Of a DNA stretch of 64,000 nucleotides, positions 28,551 through 38,750 are shown piece by piece. The position numbers were made by a program, and so were the translations under genes. How positions within the stretch are numbered: position 1 is the stretch's first letter; the number at the start of each line of letters is the position of its first letter. The notes beneath the pieces are model-generated. The model was given only the letters and a program-made list of their open reading frames with translations. It was not told where the DNA came from and did no database searches. The stretch comes from an uncultured Ignatzschineria sp. GTDB taxonomy: Bacteria > Pseudomonadota > Gammaproteobacteria > Cardiobacteriales > Wohlfahrtiimonadaceae. The stretch is from assembly GCA_945639195.1 (NCBI GenBank), contig CALZEE010000008.1, forward strand, positions 1 through 64,000, written 5' to 3'.

Positions 28551-28718
28551 AATTTCTTACTAAAAATTAGAATCCTGCCCGTAGAATCTCTCGTCACAAC
28601 GATCTCAAATAATTAGCGTTCTAATATCCCTTCTCTCGCCGATTTCTTTCGTAAATTTCTTTCGTAGATTTCTTGCGTCGATATATTGAGTCAGTTTTCT
28701 AAATCAGTCCCGGCGTGA

Positions 28719-29225
28719 CTATTTCACTGTTAATGTGAGTTCAATACGATCTCGGCATTGAATGCCGGCTTCAAAGATCGGCTCAGGATAATGTTCCACA
28801 AAGTAGTCTGTAACAATCTGCGTAATCTCAAACCCACAAGATTGATAAAGCTTGAGCTGATGCAAACTGCTATTGCCCGTCGCGATCTTCAGTGTCGTCA
28901 CACCACATGCTTTCGCATACTCAATCCCGGCATTTAATAACTGCCGTCCCAATCCTTGCTGTTGATAGCGCTCATCTACCGCCAGATTCATCACTTCCAT
29001 CGTCTTCGCATCTTGACGCAAGAGAACAATAATGCCGGCAATAATCGAATCATCCACCCCATTTTCCGGCATTTCAGCGAGCAAGCAATGGGACATCGGT
29101 AGATACTGCATAATCGCTTCCTCACTCGGATCAGCAAGGCGCAGTAACGCCATCGGCGGCGTATTATCTACCGGCAATAAGCGAATATTTGCCGCACTCA
29201 TCGTCTGGGGCTTTCTTGCAATCAT
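28719..29225 (-). CDS. GNAT-family N-acetyltransferase
   Basis: 168 aa. The acetyl-CoA-binding motif A is clear: VMNLAVDERYQQQGLGRQLLNAGIEYAKACG (Q-x-x-G-x-G/R type), followed by LKIATGNSSLHQLKLYQSCGFE. The substrate cannot be told from sequence. No operon partner; convergent with folB. Confidence 0.88.
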   Translation of the reverse strand: MIARKPQTMSAANIRLLPVDNTPPMALLRLADPSEEAIMQYLPMSHCLLAEMPENGVDDSIIAGIIVLLRQDAKTMEVMNLAVDERYQQQGLGRQLLNAGIEYAKACGVTTLKIATGNSSLHQLKLYQSCGFEITQIVTDYFVEHYPEPIFEAGIQCRDRIELTLTVK

Positions 29226-29293
29226 GATTTAATGCATCTCATTGTGAATGATTCTTGAGGTTTAAATAATTTTAAATAATACTTTTAATAATA

Positions 29294-29324
29294 CAAAAAA
29301 AGGTTAGTGATCACACTAACCTTT
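29294..29324 (-). terminator. Terminator after dadA
   Basis: Perfect 11-bp stem AAAGGTTAGTG / CACTAACCTTT with 4-nt loop; the minus strand continues with a T-run. Confidence 0.85.
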
Positions 29325-29356
29325 CGCTAAAACAGCATACGTAAAATATTGAGCAA

Positions 29357-30613
29357 CTACTTATAACGCGTAATATCGAGCCCTTCTGTACTAATTTCTG
29401 GCGTTTCGCCGGCAATCAAGTCACTCACATAACGACCAGAACCCGCAGCCATTGTCCAGCCGAGTGTTCCGTGTCCAATATTCAGGAAGAGATTATCGTA
29501 TTTTGCACGGCCTAAAATAGGGGTTCCATCTGGCGTTGCCGGACGAAGCCCTGTCCAGAACTCAGCCGCAGGAATATCGCCGCCATCTGGGTAGAGATCT
29601 TTTGTCACAAACTCTAAGGTTTCACGGCGACGCGGATCAAGACTTAAATCATAACCCATCACTTCTGCCATGCCGCCCACGCGAATACGATCATTAAAGC
29701 GCGTAATCGCAATTTTATAAGTCTCATCTAAAATTGTTGATTTTGGTGCCATATCAGGATTCGTAATCGGAATCGTGAGTGAGTAACCTTTAAGCGGATA
29801 TACCGGAATCTTAATACCGATTGGTGCGAGCTTTTCTGCACCGTAGCTGCCCATACAAACCGCATAAGCATCTGCTTTTAAGAGCTCGCCATCTACACGC
29901 ACGCCCATCACTTTATTGCCCGATACTTCGATCGACTCAATATTGCAATCAAACTTAAATTCAACACCCAATGCTTTCGCTTTTTCTGCTAAACGGCTTG
30001 TGTAGAGGTAGCAATCGCCTGTCTCATCATTTGGTAGACGTAAACCACCGGCTAATTTATGCGCTGTTTTCTCAAGTGCAGGTTCAGCTGCAATAATGCC
30101 CGCCTGATCCAATACTTCATAAGGTACATTAAATTGCTCTAATACTGCGATATCACTCTGAATCGCTTGCATCTGTTTATCAGTACGAAGCAATTGTGTT
30201 GTCCCTAATGAACGCTCTTCATAATGGAGATCTGCATCTGCTCTTAGCGCCACTAAACAATCACGGCTATATTCTGCAATACGCACCATGCGGGCTTTAT
30301 TAATAGAATATTTTTTCTCAGTACAGTTTAAGAGAAGATCCCACATCCATTTATATTGCTTCGCACTAGATGTTGGGCGAATCGCTAATGGTGCGTGTTT
30401 CTTCTGCATCATCCATTTTGCAGCTTTTAACGGAATTCCTGGCGCTGCCCATGGTGATGAGTATCCCGGCGATATCTGTCCGGCATTGCCGTAACTGGTT
30501 TCAAGACCTGCGCCATTTTGACGGTCAACAACGGTTACTTTAAAACCTTTTTTCGCTAAATAATATGCGAGTGTTGTTCCTACTGCGCCACTTCCTAATA
30601 CTAATACTTGCAT
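29357..30613 (-). CDS. dadA: D-amino acid dehydrogenase small subunit
   Basis: 418 aa from the ATG at 30613, which is preceded by GGGGGAG and matches the family start [19 protein letters not shown]; the longer frame from 30652 adds 13 unlikely residues. FAD-binding GxGxxG at the N-terminus, and C-terminal [21 protein letters not shown]. It oxidises D-alanine and other D-amino acids at the membrane, feeding electrons to quinones. A TATAAT at 30747-30752 on the minus strand is a promoter candidate. It is divergent from an alanine transporter. No alanine racemase (dadX) is adjacent. Confidence 0.93.
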   Translation of the reverse strand: MQVLVLGSGAVGTTLAYYLAKKGFKVTVVDRQNGAGLETSYGNAGQISPGYSSPWAAPGIPLKAAKWMMQKKHAPLAIRPTSSAKQYKWMWDLLLNCTEKKYSINKARMVRIAEYSRDCLVALRADADLHYEERSLGTTQLLRTDKQMQAIQSDIAVLEQFNVPYEVLDQAGIIAAEPALEKTAHKLAGGLRLPNDETGDCYLYTSRLAEKAKALGVEFKFDCNIESIEVSGNKVMGVRVDGELLKADAYAVCMGSYGAEKLAPIGIKIPVYPLKGYSLTIPITNPDMAPKSTILDETYKIAITRFNDRIRVGGMAEVMGYDLSLDPRRRETLEFVTKDLYPDGGDIPAAEFWTGLRPATPDGTPILGRAKYDNLFLNIGHGTLGWTMAAGSGRYVSDLIAGETPEISTEGLDITRYK

Positions 30614-31157
30614 GCTCAAGCTCCCCCTATCACATAACATCTCGTCAATCATTGATGGTATAAACTATCTATCAATACATTCATTCGCTTACGTATTATG
30701 AGACAAAATAACCTGTCTAATAATCATTATAAATAAGCACGAAAACATTATACAGGCTTCCACCCCATTGCTGAAAATCTTTCAGGGTAAGTCTTGTTCC
30801 TTGTCTATTTCTTGGCACGCTTAAATCTCCACCAACCATTTGATGCGGCACGTCATCACACTCAGCACGATTGCTTTATAAGTCGCGTAAAGCCGATTAA
30901 TACCCATGATGGCTCAACAGCCCTTTTACAAAAGGCCGTAAATGTCTGAAGATTTTTCGGCGCTTTTTAGCATCGAGACTTCTATCTTTCTCCTTTTATG
31001 CTTATAATAATCGTTTTTAGAGATAGATAGAATATCAGCCGATGTACGATCTTGTTAAAATCAGCTCCCTCTGCTTTTAATGCCGGCATCTAAGGTCATT
31101 CGATCTATCTCTTCTGTTTTATTCCCTCATTATTTAATGTAAGGCTTATTTGAAGTT
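30614..31157. other. Divergent intergenic region dadA / AGCS transporter
   Basis: 544 bp without a convincing gene. It holds a possible dadA -10 (30747-30752, minus) and a TGCCGGCA palindrome near 31081. I saw no glycine-riboswitch-like pattern. Confidence 0.4.
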
Positions 31158-32591
31158 ATGTTTGAGTCAATTCTGACAACCATCCAGACCATTCTCTGGG
31201 ATTATCTCCTTGTCTACCTCCTTTGTGGAACCGGTATTCTCTATACCTTTATGCTAAAAGGCATTCAAGTTCGTAAATTTAAGACGGCGCTTACGGCACT
31301 CTTTTCGAAGTTTAATCTCTCCGGAAAGAAAGCAGACAAAGGCGGCATGAGCTCATTCCAAGCTGTTTCAACGGCCATCGCCGGACAAGTAGGAACAGGG
31401 AACTTAGCAGGACCTGCTACGGCGATTATTGCTGGTGGTCCTGGCACGATCTTCTGGATGTGGGTCTCCTCTTTCTTTGGGATGGCGACCATCTACGCAG
31501 AAGCAATGCTCGCACAGAAATACCGCACGAAAGATCGAACTGGGCAAATGGTGGGCGGCCCGGCTTACTATATTGAGAAAGGGCTTGGGCTCAAATGGCT
31601 TGCCGTACTCTTTGCCATCTTCATTATCTTAGCGCTCGGATTAATTGGGAATATGGTGCAATCAAACTCTATTGCCTCCGCTTTTGAAAAATCTCTCAAT
31701 ATCCCCACGTGGGCAACCGGTCTTGGTGTTGCGGTATTAGTGGCATTTGTGATTATTGGTGGTATCCGTAATATTGCCGCCTTTACAGAAAAAGTTGTTC
31801 CTTCAATGGCATTTTTCTATCTCTTAGGGGCGATTATTGTTCTGGCGATGAATTATCAATATATATTGCCGGCATTTAGAGCGATCTTTGTCGCCGCCTT
31901 TAATCCTACCGCCGTCCTTGGTGGGGGCGCGGGTATTGCGATTCAGCAAGCGATGCGTCTTGGGATTGCTCGAGGTCTCTTCTCAAACGAAGCGGGTATG
32001 GGATCAACCCCTCATGCTCACGCCGTAGCAAAAGTAAAAACGCCGGAAGAGCAGGGATATATTGCCATGATGGGCGTCTTTGTTGTTGGGGTGATTGTGA
32101 CCTTAACTGGCCTTGTGATTATTACATCGGGTATTCGCGGATGGGAGTTATCTGGCTCAACAAATCCTTCTTTCCTCTCCTTCTTTGAAGGACAAGGCAC
32201 CGGCATTACCATTACGCAATATGCTTATGAGATGGTCTTTGGCTCTGTCGGCGGGATATTTATTGCCTTCTCGCTGCTCTTCTTTGCCTTCTCCACCATT
32301 ATTGGTTGGTACTATTATGCAGAGACGAATGTTCGCTACCTCTTTAAGAGCCGCGCAGCCGTTCCGATGTTCCAGCTTGTTGCCGTTATCGGGATCTTTG
32401 GCGCCTCATTTGTGAAGGTGGATATCGTCTGGCAGCTCGCCGACGTATTTAATGGATTAATGGTTCTCCCGAATCTCACCGCGCTGCTGCTACTCGCGCC
32501 GATCGTTGTGATGGAGACATCAGGACTGCGCTGGGAGAGTATTCCTCTTCTCGGAAAAATCCGCGTTAAAGCAACGAAAACACCATTGTAA
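31158..32591 (+). CDS. alsT: AGCS-family sodium:alanine/glycine symporter
   Basis: 477 aa with about 11 membrane helices. Family motifs GGMSSFQAVSTAIAGQVGTGNLAGPATAI and ARGLFSNEAGMGSTPHAHA are clear. It imports alanine or glycine with sodium or protons. The divergent dadA suggests that the substrate includes D- or L-alanine used as carbon and nitrogen source. Followed by a strong terminator. Confidence 0.93.
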   Translation: MFESILTTIQTILWDYLLVYLLCGTGILYTFMLKGIQVRKFKTALTALFSKFNLSGKKADKGGMSSFQAVSTAIAGQVGTGNLAGPATAIIAGGPGTIFWMWVSSFFGMATIYAEAMLAQKYRTKDRTGQMVGGPAYYIEKGLGLKWLAVLFAIFIILALGLIGNMVQSNSIASAFEKSLNIPTWATGLGVAVLVAFVIIGGIRNIAAFTEKVVPSMAFFYLLGAIIVLAMNYQYILPAFRAIFVAAFNPTAVLGGGAGIAIQQAMRLGIARGLFSNEAGMGSTPHAHAVAKVKTPEEQGYIAMMGVFVVGVIVTLTGLVIITSGIRGWELSGSTNPSFLSFFEGQGTGITITQYAYEMVFGSVGGIFIAFSLLFFAFSTIIGWYYYAETNVRYLFKSRAAVPMFQLVAVIGIFGASFVKVDIVWQLADVFNGLMVLPNLTALLLLAPIVVMETSGLRWESIPLLGKIRVKATKTPL

Positions 32592-32624
32592 GCGCTACCA
32601 AAATATAATAAAAAGACCTATAGT

Positions 32625-32658
32625 AGGGGGAATTCGAAAGCATTCCCCCTAATTTTTT
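32625..32658 (+). terminator. Terminator after the AGCS transporter
   Basis: AGGGGGAAT (32625-32633) pairs with ATTCCCCCT (32642-32650), then AATTTTTT. Confidence 0.85.
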
Positions 32659-32746
32659 AGCGGAATTTGGCTTAGGACATATGCCTGTCATAAAAAACAG
32701 GTACAATCAGAGTGTAAGCGCAATATCACTGTTATAGAGGAGTTAT

Positions 32747-33142
32747 ATGAAACGATTATCCATCGGCCTTGTGGCGCATGATGCTAAGAAGAAACTACTT
32801 GTTGACTGGATCGGTGATTATCTCCCCTACTTCCGCCAACATGAGCTTTATGCCACCGGTACAACTGGGAAACAGATTCTCGAAGCCTATCCGGACTTCA
32901 CCCTAACGCGCCTAAAAAGTGGACCGCTTGGGGGCGATCAACAACTCGGATCGATGATCTGTTCAGACAAGCTCGATATGCTCATCTTCTTCACCGATGC
33001 CCTCACGCCGATGCCACATGATGTCGATGTTAAAGCCCTTATTCGCCTCTCGACACTCTATAATATTCCCATCGCCTGTAACACCGCGACGGCGAGTCTC
33101 TTAATGAAGGCGATTTTGATCGATAACGATTACGATATTTAA
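32747..33142 (+). CDS. mgsA: Methylglyoxal synthase
   Basis: 131 aa, somewhat shorter than E. coli MgsA (152). Family signatures are present: VAHDAKK at the N-terminus, catalytic Asp in SGPLGGDQQLG (D64), and the His in PMPHDVDVKALIR (H91). It converts dihydroxyacetone phosphate to methylglyoxal, a bypass when phosphate is short. A good ribosome site (GAGGAG) precedes the ATG. Confidence 0.94.
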   Translation: MKRLSIGLVAHDAKKKLLVDWIGDYLPYFRQHELYATGTTGKQILEAYPDFTLTRLKSGPLGGDQQLGSMICSDKLDMLIFFTDALTPMPHDVDVKALIRLSTLYNIPIACNTATASLLMKAILIDNDYDI

Positions 33143-33170
33143 GCCCCTCATCATAGCGACTGCTCAATAA

Positions 33171-33196
33171 GCCTTTCTTCCTTGAAAGGCTTTTTT
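33171..33196 (+). terminator. Terminator after mgsA
   Basis: GCCTTTC / GAAAGGC stem with 6-nt loop and TTTTTT. Confidence 0.85.
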
Positions 33197-33499
33197 ATTG
33201 CCGGCAATAAATCTGATCAATCCCCCTCAAATAAATACGTCGCTGATATCCCAAGCAATATTAATTGCCCGCATCATTCTTAAAAAGAGATTGACCTGAT
33301 CTATAATTTGTATCGTTTTGCGTGCAACTCTTCTAGATCAATAGTAGACTTATTCCTTTTTATTATTTCTATATTTTTCACAGATTTCACATTTTTTATA
33401 ACGATTATGCGTTGATGTCTTGCGTAATTGTTATAAAACATCCTGAATCTATGAAATCCCTATTTTTGTTATGTCACAACAGTAAAATAAAGGATCGTC
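33197..33499. other. Intergenic region upstream of the OPT transporter
   Basis: About 300 bp, AT-rich, with a TGCCGGCA palindrome at its left edge. Presumably the promoter of the downstream transporter; no gene seen. Confidence 0.4.
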
Positions 33500-35557
33500 A
33501 TGAATCAAATGCGAGAACTGACGCTCCGAGGTATGATCCTTGGGGCGTTAATCACAATTGTCTTTACGGCATCAAATGTCTATTTAGGACTAAAAGTCGG
33601 GCTTACCTTCTCTTCTGCTATTCCTGCAGCTGTCATCTCCATGGCAGTATTAAGACTCTTCTCCGGTGCAACAATCTTAGAGAATAATATGGTGCAGACC
33701 CAAGCGTCCGCAGCCGGAACGCTCTCTTCGATTATCTTCGTTATCCCGGGACTTCTCATGATTGGATATTGGCAAGATTTCCACTTCATGATGACCTTCT
33801 TTATCTGCGCTGCCGGCGGAATGCTCGGAGTCCTCTTCTCGATTCCGCTTCGTCATGTCATGGTTGTAAAAAGCGATCTCCCATATCCTGAAGGCGTTGC
33901 CGCTGCTGAGATTTTGAAAGCAGGCTGTAACGAAACAGATAGCGAAGATGGTAAAAACTCTTCAAAAGAGGGACTCAAAGATATCCTCTTTGGCGGCGCA
34001 ATTGCGGCAGCCGTAACTGTCTTTACAAGCGGCTTTAGAGTACTCTCTGGCGGGGCTGCTTACTGGGTAACTGCCGGTAAAGCGATCTTCCAAATTCCGC
34101 TTGGCTTCTCACTTGCACTTATGAGTGCGGGTTATCTCGTTGGAATCGTCTCTTGTATTGCCATCATCATCGGTGCCTTTATGGCATGGGGCATTGCCGT
34201 GCCATATTTAAGTAGTGTCGGCGACTTCCCTGCAGATATGGAATACGCAGCTATTGCTTCTAGCATCTGGGCGAATGATGTTCGCTTTATTGGGGCTGGT
34301 ACGCTTGCCATCGCTGCATTATGGACGCTTTTATCCCTCTTTAAACCTGTCATCGAAGGCATTAAAATGTCGCTCGGGGCGCTCAAAGGTGACACAGGGA
34401 ATGCAGCAAACCGTACAGAGCAAGATCTCTCTCCTAAAACGATTCTCCTGATTATGATCGCCATGATCATTATTCTTGTTGGGACGTTCTACACCTTTAT
34501 CGCCGATGCAAATCTCTCAACAGGTTTTGCCTGGACGCTTGTCGGCTTCTCAGTTCTCTTTGCCTTTATCATGGGCTTCTTAGTCGCTGCTGCAAGTGGC
34601 TATATGGCAGGACTCGTAGGATCATCTGCAAGCCCGATCTCAGGGATTGGGATCGTCGCCGTCACCATCGCTGCACTTCTACTCCTCTTAGTCGGAGAAG
34701 CAGGCGGCTTAATGGATACGGTTGATGGGACGAAATTTGCCACAGCACTTGCACTCTTTACAACAAGTGCAGTGGTCGCGATTGCCTGTATTTCTAACGA
34801 TAACCTTCAAGATCTCAAAACAGGTTATCTCATTCATGCAACGCCTTGGCGTCAACAGGTTGCGCTCTTAATCGGCTGTATTGTAGGGGCAATTGTTATT
34901 GCACCGATTCTTGATATTCTCTATCAAGCCTACGGTTTCACTGGGGCAATGCCTCGTGCAGGAATGGATGAAACACAGGTATTAGCAGCGCCTCAAGCAA
35001 CGCTAATGGCAACGATCTCATCTGGCATCTTCTCTCGTAATCTTGAGTGGACAATGATTATTATCGGACTTGGACTCGGCGCGGTTATTATTGTGCTCGA
35101 CTTCATTCTCCAAAGATCCGGCTCAAAATTCCGTCTACCTGCTCTTGCAGTCGGTATGGGAATCTATCTCCCCCCAAGCATCACAACACCGATCTTCATT
35201 GGTGGATTACTCTCATGGATCATTAAACGCATTGTGCATAAACGCCTTGCAAACAAGCCAGAGGCAGAGCGTAAAGCCGCGCATCAGAAAGCTGATCGTA
35301 AAAGTGCCCTTATTGCTTCAGGTTTAATCGTCGGTGAGAGTTTAGTCGGCGTAATTATGGCGACTGTGATCGTAGTAAGTATGAACATCGATGCAATTCC
35401 TGATGATCGCAAAAATGCGCCACTGTCCCTTTTAGGTGGCATGACAGATCTCTTCGGTTCATCAACGCCGATGATTCAACAATGGTTAGGCCTTGCGGTC
35501 TTTATCACCGTTGCCATCATGTTTGTCAGACGCGCCTTATCAGTGCTTAAGAAATAG
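33500..35557 (+). CDS. OPT-family oligopeptide transporter
   Basis: 685 aa with about 14-16 membrane helices. The N-terminus (RELTLRGMILGALITIVFTASNVYLGLKVGLTFSSAIPAAVI in segments) and NNMVQTQASAAGTLSS are typical of bacterial OPT proteins. Substrates in the family are small peptides or metal-chelate complexes; the exact one cannot be told here. Stands alone with its own terminator. Confidence 0.92.
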   Translation: MNQMRELTLRGMILGALITIVFTASNVYLGLKVGLTFSSAIPAAVISMAVLRLFSGATILENNMVQTQASAAGTLSSIIFVIPGLLMIGYWQDFHFMMTFFICAAGGMLGVLFSIPLRHVMVVKSDLPYPEGVAAAEILKAGCNETDSEDGKNSSKEGLKDILFGGAIAAAVTVFTSGFRVLSGGAAYWVTAGKAIFQIPLGFSLALMSAGYLVGIVSCIAIIIGAFMAWGIAVPYLSSVGDFPADMEYAAIASSIWANDVRFIGAGTLAIAALWTLLSLFKPVIEGIKMSLGALKGDTGNAANRTEQDLSPKTILLIMIAMIIILVGTFYTFIADANLSTGFAWTLVGFSVLFAFIMGFLVAAASGYMAGLVGSSASPISGIGIVAVTIAALLLLLVGEAGGLMDTVDGTKFATALALFTTSAVVAIACISNDNLQDLKTGYLIHATPWRQQVALLIGCIVGAIVIAPILDILYQAYGFTGAMPRAGMDETQVLAAPQATLMATISSGIFSRNLEWTMIIIGLGLGAVIIVLDFILQRSGSKFRLPALAVGMGIYLPPSITTPIFIGGLLSWIIKRIVHKRLANKPEAERKAAHQKADRKSALIASGLIVGESLVGVIMATVIVVSMNIDAIPDDRKNAPLSLLGGMTDLFGSSTPMIQQWLGLAVFITVAIMFVRRALSVLKK

Positions 35558-35584
35558 TTTTCGGTCTTATCCGGCAAACAACAA

Positions 35585-35618
35585 AAATCCCTCAAGGCCT
35601 GTGCCTGAGGGATTTTTT
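35585..35618 (+). terminator. Terminator after the OPT transporter
   Basis: AAATCCCTCA-A-GGC pairs with GCCTGAGGGATTT (one bulge), then a T-run, 28 bp after the stop codon. Confidence 0.85.
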
Positions 35619-35629
35619 ATGAGCTAAAC

Positions 35630-35737
35630 AAAGCATCAATACTTTTAAGGTGCTCTCAAAGCCGGGGAGAATATTTGCACGCTTCCGGCATTTCAATTGC
35701 CGGCATTAAAGGGAAGCTTCGCCTAATGTGCCAGAGC
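35630..35737. repeat. Partial copy of the ~172-bp intergenic repeat, downstream of sppA
   Basis: It starts AAAGCATCAATACTTTTAAG and contains the core CTCTCAAnGCCGGGGAGAAT (anchor 35653), CAATTGCCGGCATTAA and GCTTCGCCTAA, matching the three copies upstream of sppA. The match ends close to the sppA stop codon at 35738. Confidence 0.85.
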
Positions 35738-36775
35738 CTAACGCCACTCTACTTCTGGGAAGGCAGCTCTAACGCCTGATACTACACCCATTCCTAATTC
35801 CTTCATCATCTTCGCAAAAGGATCTTCTTTCTGGGTGAAATCTGCGAGGTAAGGTGCTTGGAGCTTTTCTCTTGCGATAGTTGCGGTTGAACCGAGTCCA
35901 TCAATTAAACCAAGCGCTAGTGCTTGCTCGCCATTCCAGATTAAGCCGCTATAAAGATCCGGATTATCTTTGGCGATTAAGCGATCACCACGACCACTTT
36001 CTACCGCATGAATAAACTGCTGATGTACGCCACCGAGCACCTCTTTCCAGAAAGCCGTTTCTTCCGCATTTTGTGGAGAGAATGGATCTAGGAACGCTTT
36101 ATGCTCGCCAGAGGTATAAAGGCGACGCTCAATACCGATGCGCCCGATTAATTCATTAAATCCAAATCCTGCAGCCGTCACCCCGATCGAACCGACTAAA
36201 CTCGCTTTATCGGCAAAGATCTCATCCGTTGCGGCGGCGATATAATACGCGCCAGATGCGCCAATATCTTCTACCACACTATAAATCGGCTTTTGTGGAT
36301 AGAGCGCTCTTAAACGATTAATCTCATCATAAACATAACCACTTTGCACCGGTGAGCCGCCACCTGAGTTAATACGTAAAATAATGCCGGCAGCTTTCGG
36401 GTCATTGTACGCACGTTGAATCCCATCAATAATGCGACTCGCGCTCGCATCGCTATTCTCGGCAATCACGCCTTTCACATCAATCACTGCGGTATAGCGA
36501 TTCACGATATTGCCCTGATCATCAAAATAGATACCACTGCCTTTTCCAGATTTATCCGCAAAAATGCCGGCAATAATCAACAGGAAAATCAGCCCAAAGA
36601 TCAATCTAAAAAAGATCGCCCAACGGCGTTTACGACGTGCTTCTGTCGTCGCGTTATTGAGCGCATCTGCTAATGTTTTTGCAAGAAGGTCATTGCTCAC
36701 GCCACTTTGCCCCGACGATCTGTGAGAGATCGCACTGCCATCAAGAGAAGGCGGGTTTGAAGAGTAATCACTCAT
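35738..36775 (-). CDS. sppA: Signal peptide peptidase SppA (S49 family)
   Basis: 345 aa, the short SppA form. One N-terminal membrane anchor (about 50-70, IFFRLIFGLIFLLIIAGIFA), then the S49 protease fold. The serine nucleophile is in EDIGASGAYYIAAA and the general-base lysine probably in TSGEHKAFLDPFSP. The helix-forming RINSGGGSPVQSG is conserved. It degrades leftover signal peptides in the inner membrane. Flanked on both sides by copies of an intergenic repeat. Confidence 0.93.
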   Translation of the reverse strand: MSDYSSNPPSLDGSAISHRSSGQSGVSNDLLAKTLADALNNATTEARRKRRWAIFFRLIFGLIFLLIIAGIFADKSGKGSGIYFDDQGNIVNRYTAVIDVKGVIAENSDASASRIIDGIQRAYNDPKAAGIILRINSGGGSPVQSGYVYDEINRLRALYPQKPIYSVVEDIGASGAYYIAAATDEIFADKASLVGSIGVTAAGFGFNELIGRIGIERRLYTSGEHKAFLDPFSPQNAEETAFWKEVLGGVHQQFIHAVESGRGDRLIAKDNPDLYSGLIWNGEQALALGLIDGLGSTATIAREKLQAPYLADFTQKEDPFAKMMKELGMGVVSGVRAAFPEVEWR

Positions 36776-36852
36776 AAGGAATCCTTTAACTATCTGATTG
36801 ATGGTTCTTAGTATAACGAAATCTTAAAGGTTGTTTTAAAAGAGATCATTTT

Positions 36853-37320
36853 TTAAAGCACTCTCAATGCCGGGGAGAATGTTTGCATGCTTCCAGCATT
36901 TCAATTGCCGGCGTTTAGGAATGCTTCGCCTAAAGTATAAATCTTGCTTCCTTAGCCGGTATGCATTCTATGGCTTTCGGGATCTTCGCTCCGGCGATGC
37001 GTCGGCTTTTAAAGCATCAATACTTTTAAGGCGCTCTCAATGCCGGGGAGAATGCTTGCATGCTTCTGGCACTTCAATTGCCGGCATTAAGGGATGCTTC
37101 GCCTAAGGCGTGATCTTGCTATCTTAGCCGGCACACATTCTATGGCTTTCGAGATCTTCGCTCCGGCGATGCGTCGGCTTTTAAAGCATCAATACTTTCA
37201 AAATGCTCTCAATGCCGGGGAGAATGTTTACATGCTTCTGGCACTTCAATTGCCGGCACTCGAAAGCGCTACTTACAAAGCGTGAGTCCTCTTTTCTCCG
37301 GCATTAAAGGATGCTTCTTC
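36853..37320. repeat. Three tandem copies of a ~172-bp structured intergenic repeat
   Basis: Core CTCTCAATGCCGGGGAGAAT recurs at 36861, 37034 and 37206 (periods 173 and 172 bp). Each unit also has CAATTGCCGGC, GCTTCGCCTAA, TTAGCCGG, ATTCTATGGCTTTCG-GATCTTCGCTCCGGCGATGCGTCGGCTTTT in segments, and AAAGCATCAATACTTT. The third copy is degenerate past about 37260. Units are rich in short inverted repeats (TGCCGGCA, TTGCATGC), suggesting a REP/BIME-like or transcribed structured element. Open frames across it merely repeat with the unit and are not genes. Confidence 0.9.
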
Positions 37321-37329
37321 TAAAGATAT

Positions 37330-37359
37330 AAAAAAGCCCTCATCAACGATAAGGGCTTT
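37330..37359 (-). terminator. Terminator after ffh
   Basis: AAAGCCCT (37333-37340) pairs with AGGGCTTT (37352-37359); the minus strand continues with a T-run. It lies between the ffh stop and the repeat array. Confidence 0.85.
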
Positions 37360-37400
37360 GCAAGAATCTTCCGGCATTTTATACAAAATGCGGGGTCATC

Positions 37401-38750
37401 CTAGCGTTTTGGCATTTTACCTTTTAAGGTGCGCATCATCTTACGAACACCGCCGCCTTTAAATTGCTTCATCATACGTTGCATCTGGTCAAACTCTTTT
37501 AAGAGCTTGTGCACATCTTGAATATTCACACCTGCACCATCGGCAATACGCTTACGGCGTGGCGCTTTAATCAATTTGTGATCTGCACGTTCTGCCGGCG
37601 TCATTGAATTGATCATCGCGATTTTCTGTACGAAGATCTTATCATCCACTTTGCCTTTGGCTTTCTCAGCAATATCACCCATTCCCGGCAATTTTGTTAA
37701 GAGCGTGTTAATCCCGCCCATATTGAGCATCTGCTCCATCTGTGATTTGAAGTCATTAAGATCAAGACCGTCGCCTTTCTTAAATTTATCAGTGATTCTC
37801 GCAGCTTCTGCGTGATCCACTTTTGACTCCATCTCTTCAACAAGAGATAACACATCTCCCATATCCAAAATACGAGATGCCAAGCGATCCGGATGGAAAG
37901 GCTCAAGCGCTTCAAGTTTCTCACCAACCCCCAAGAATTTGATCGGCTTTTGGGTAATATGACGAATCGAAAGCGCCGCACCACCACGTGCATCCCCATC
38001 AATCTTGGTGAGGATAATACCGGTTAATGGCAACGCATCATTGAAGGCTTTTGCGGTATTCGCCGCATCTTGCCCCGTCATACTATCTACCACGAAGAGG
38101 GTTTCGATAGGATTTAACACCGCGTGCACATCAATGATCTCGCCCATAAGCGTCTCATCAATGTGTAAACGACCGGCCGTATCCACGATTAACACATCCG
38201 CGTTCATGAGTTTTGCACTCTCAACCGCACGACGCGCAATATCCACAGGTTTCTCATCACCGGTTGAAGGGATAAACTCTGCCCCTACCTGACCCGCAAC
38301 TGTTTTCAACTGCTCGATCGCAGCCGGACGATAAACGTCGGCACTCACAACAGCCACTTTCTTCTTCTCGCGTTCTTTAAGGTATCTTGCAAGTTTCCCC
38401 ACGCTCGTGGTTTTACCCGCACCCTGAAGACCTGCCATCAAGATAATCGCAGGTGGCTGAGTATGAAGGTTTAATGATTCATTACTCTCACCCATGATTT
38501 TGATGAGCTCTTCATGAACCACTTTAATAAATACTTGTCCCGGATTGAGGCTATCAATCACCTCACGTCCGACCGCTCGCTCTTTCACCTGCTTGATGAA
38601 GTCACGGACAACAGGAAGCGCAACGTCTGCTTCTAAGAGCGCCATACGCACTTCACGAAGCGCGTCTTGAATATTGCTCTCTGTTAATCTCGCCTGACCA
38701 CGTAGCGAGCGCATCGTTTGTCGTAAACGACCGCTTAAATTCTCAAACAT
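37401..38750 (-). CDS. ffh: Signal recognition particle protein Ffh
   Basis: 449 aa. N domain, G domain with GLQGAGKTTSVGKLA, DTAGRL and TKIDGDARGG, then the M domain with Met-rich helices and MNSMTPAERADHK-like and RRKRIADGAG motifs that bind 4.5S RNA. It targets nascent membrane proteins with FtsY. Divergent from ypjD, a neighbourhood conserved in many proteobacteria. Confidence 0.97.
   Translation of the reverse strand: MFENLSGRLRQTMRSLRGQARLTESNIQDALREVRMALLEADVALPVVRDFIKQVKERAVGREVIDSLNPGQVFIKVVHEELIKIMGESNESLNLHTQPPAIILMAGLQGAGKTTSVGKLARYLKEREKKKVAVVSADVYRPAAIEQLKTVAGQVGAEFIPSTGDEKPVDIARRAVESAKLMNADVLIVDTAGRLHIDETLMGEIIDVHAVLNPIETLFVVDSMTGQDAANTAKAFNDALPLTGIILTKIDGDARGGAALSIRHITQKPIKFLGVGEKLEALEPFHPDRLASRILDMGDVLSLVEEMESKVDHAEAARITDKFKKGDGLDLNDFKSQMEQMLNMGGINTLLTKLPGMGDIAEKAKGKVDDKIFVQKIAMINSMTPAERADHKLIKAPRRKRIADGAGVNIQDVHKLLKEFDQMQRMMKQFKGGGVRKMMRTLKGKMPKR

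Noticed and set aside
30614-31157. Possible glycine riboswitch upstream of the AGCS transporter
   Set aside because: No conserved glycine-aptamer pattern could be seen in either strand.
36867-37285. Two open frames in the repeat region upstream of sppA
   Set aside because: They restart with each repeat unit and change with it; non-coding repeat sequence explains them.
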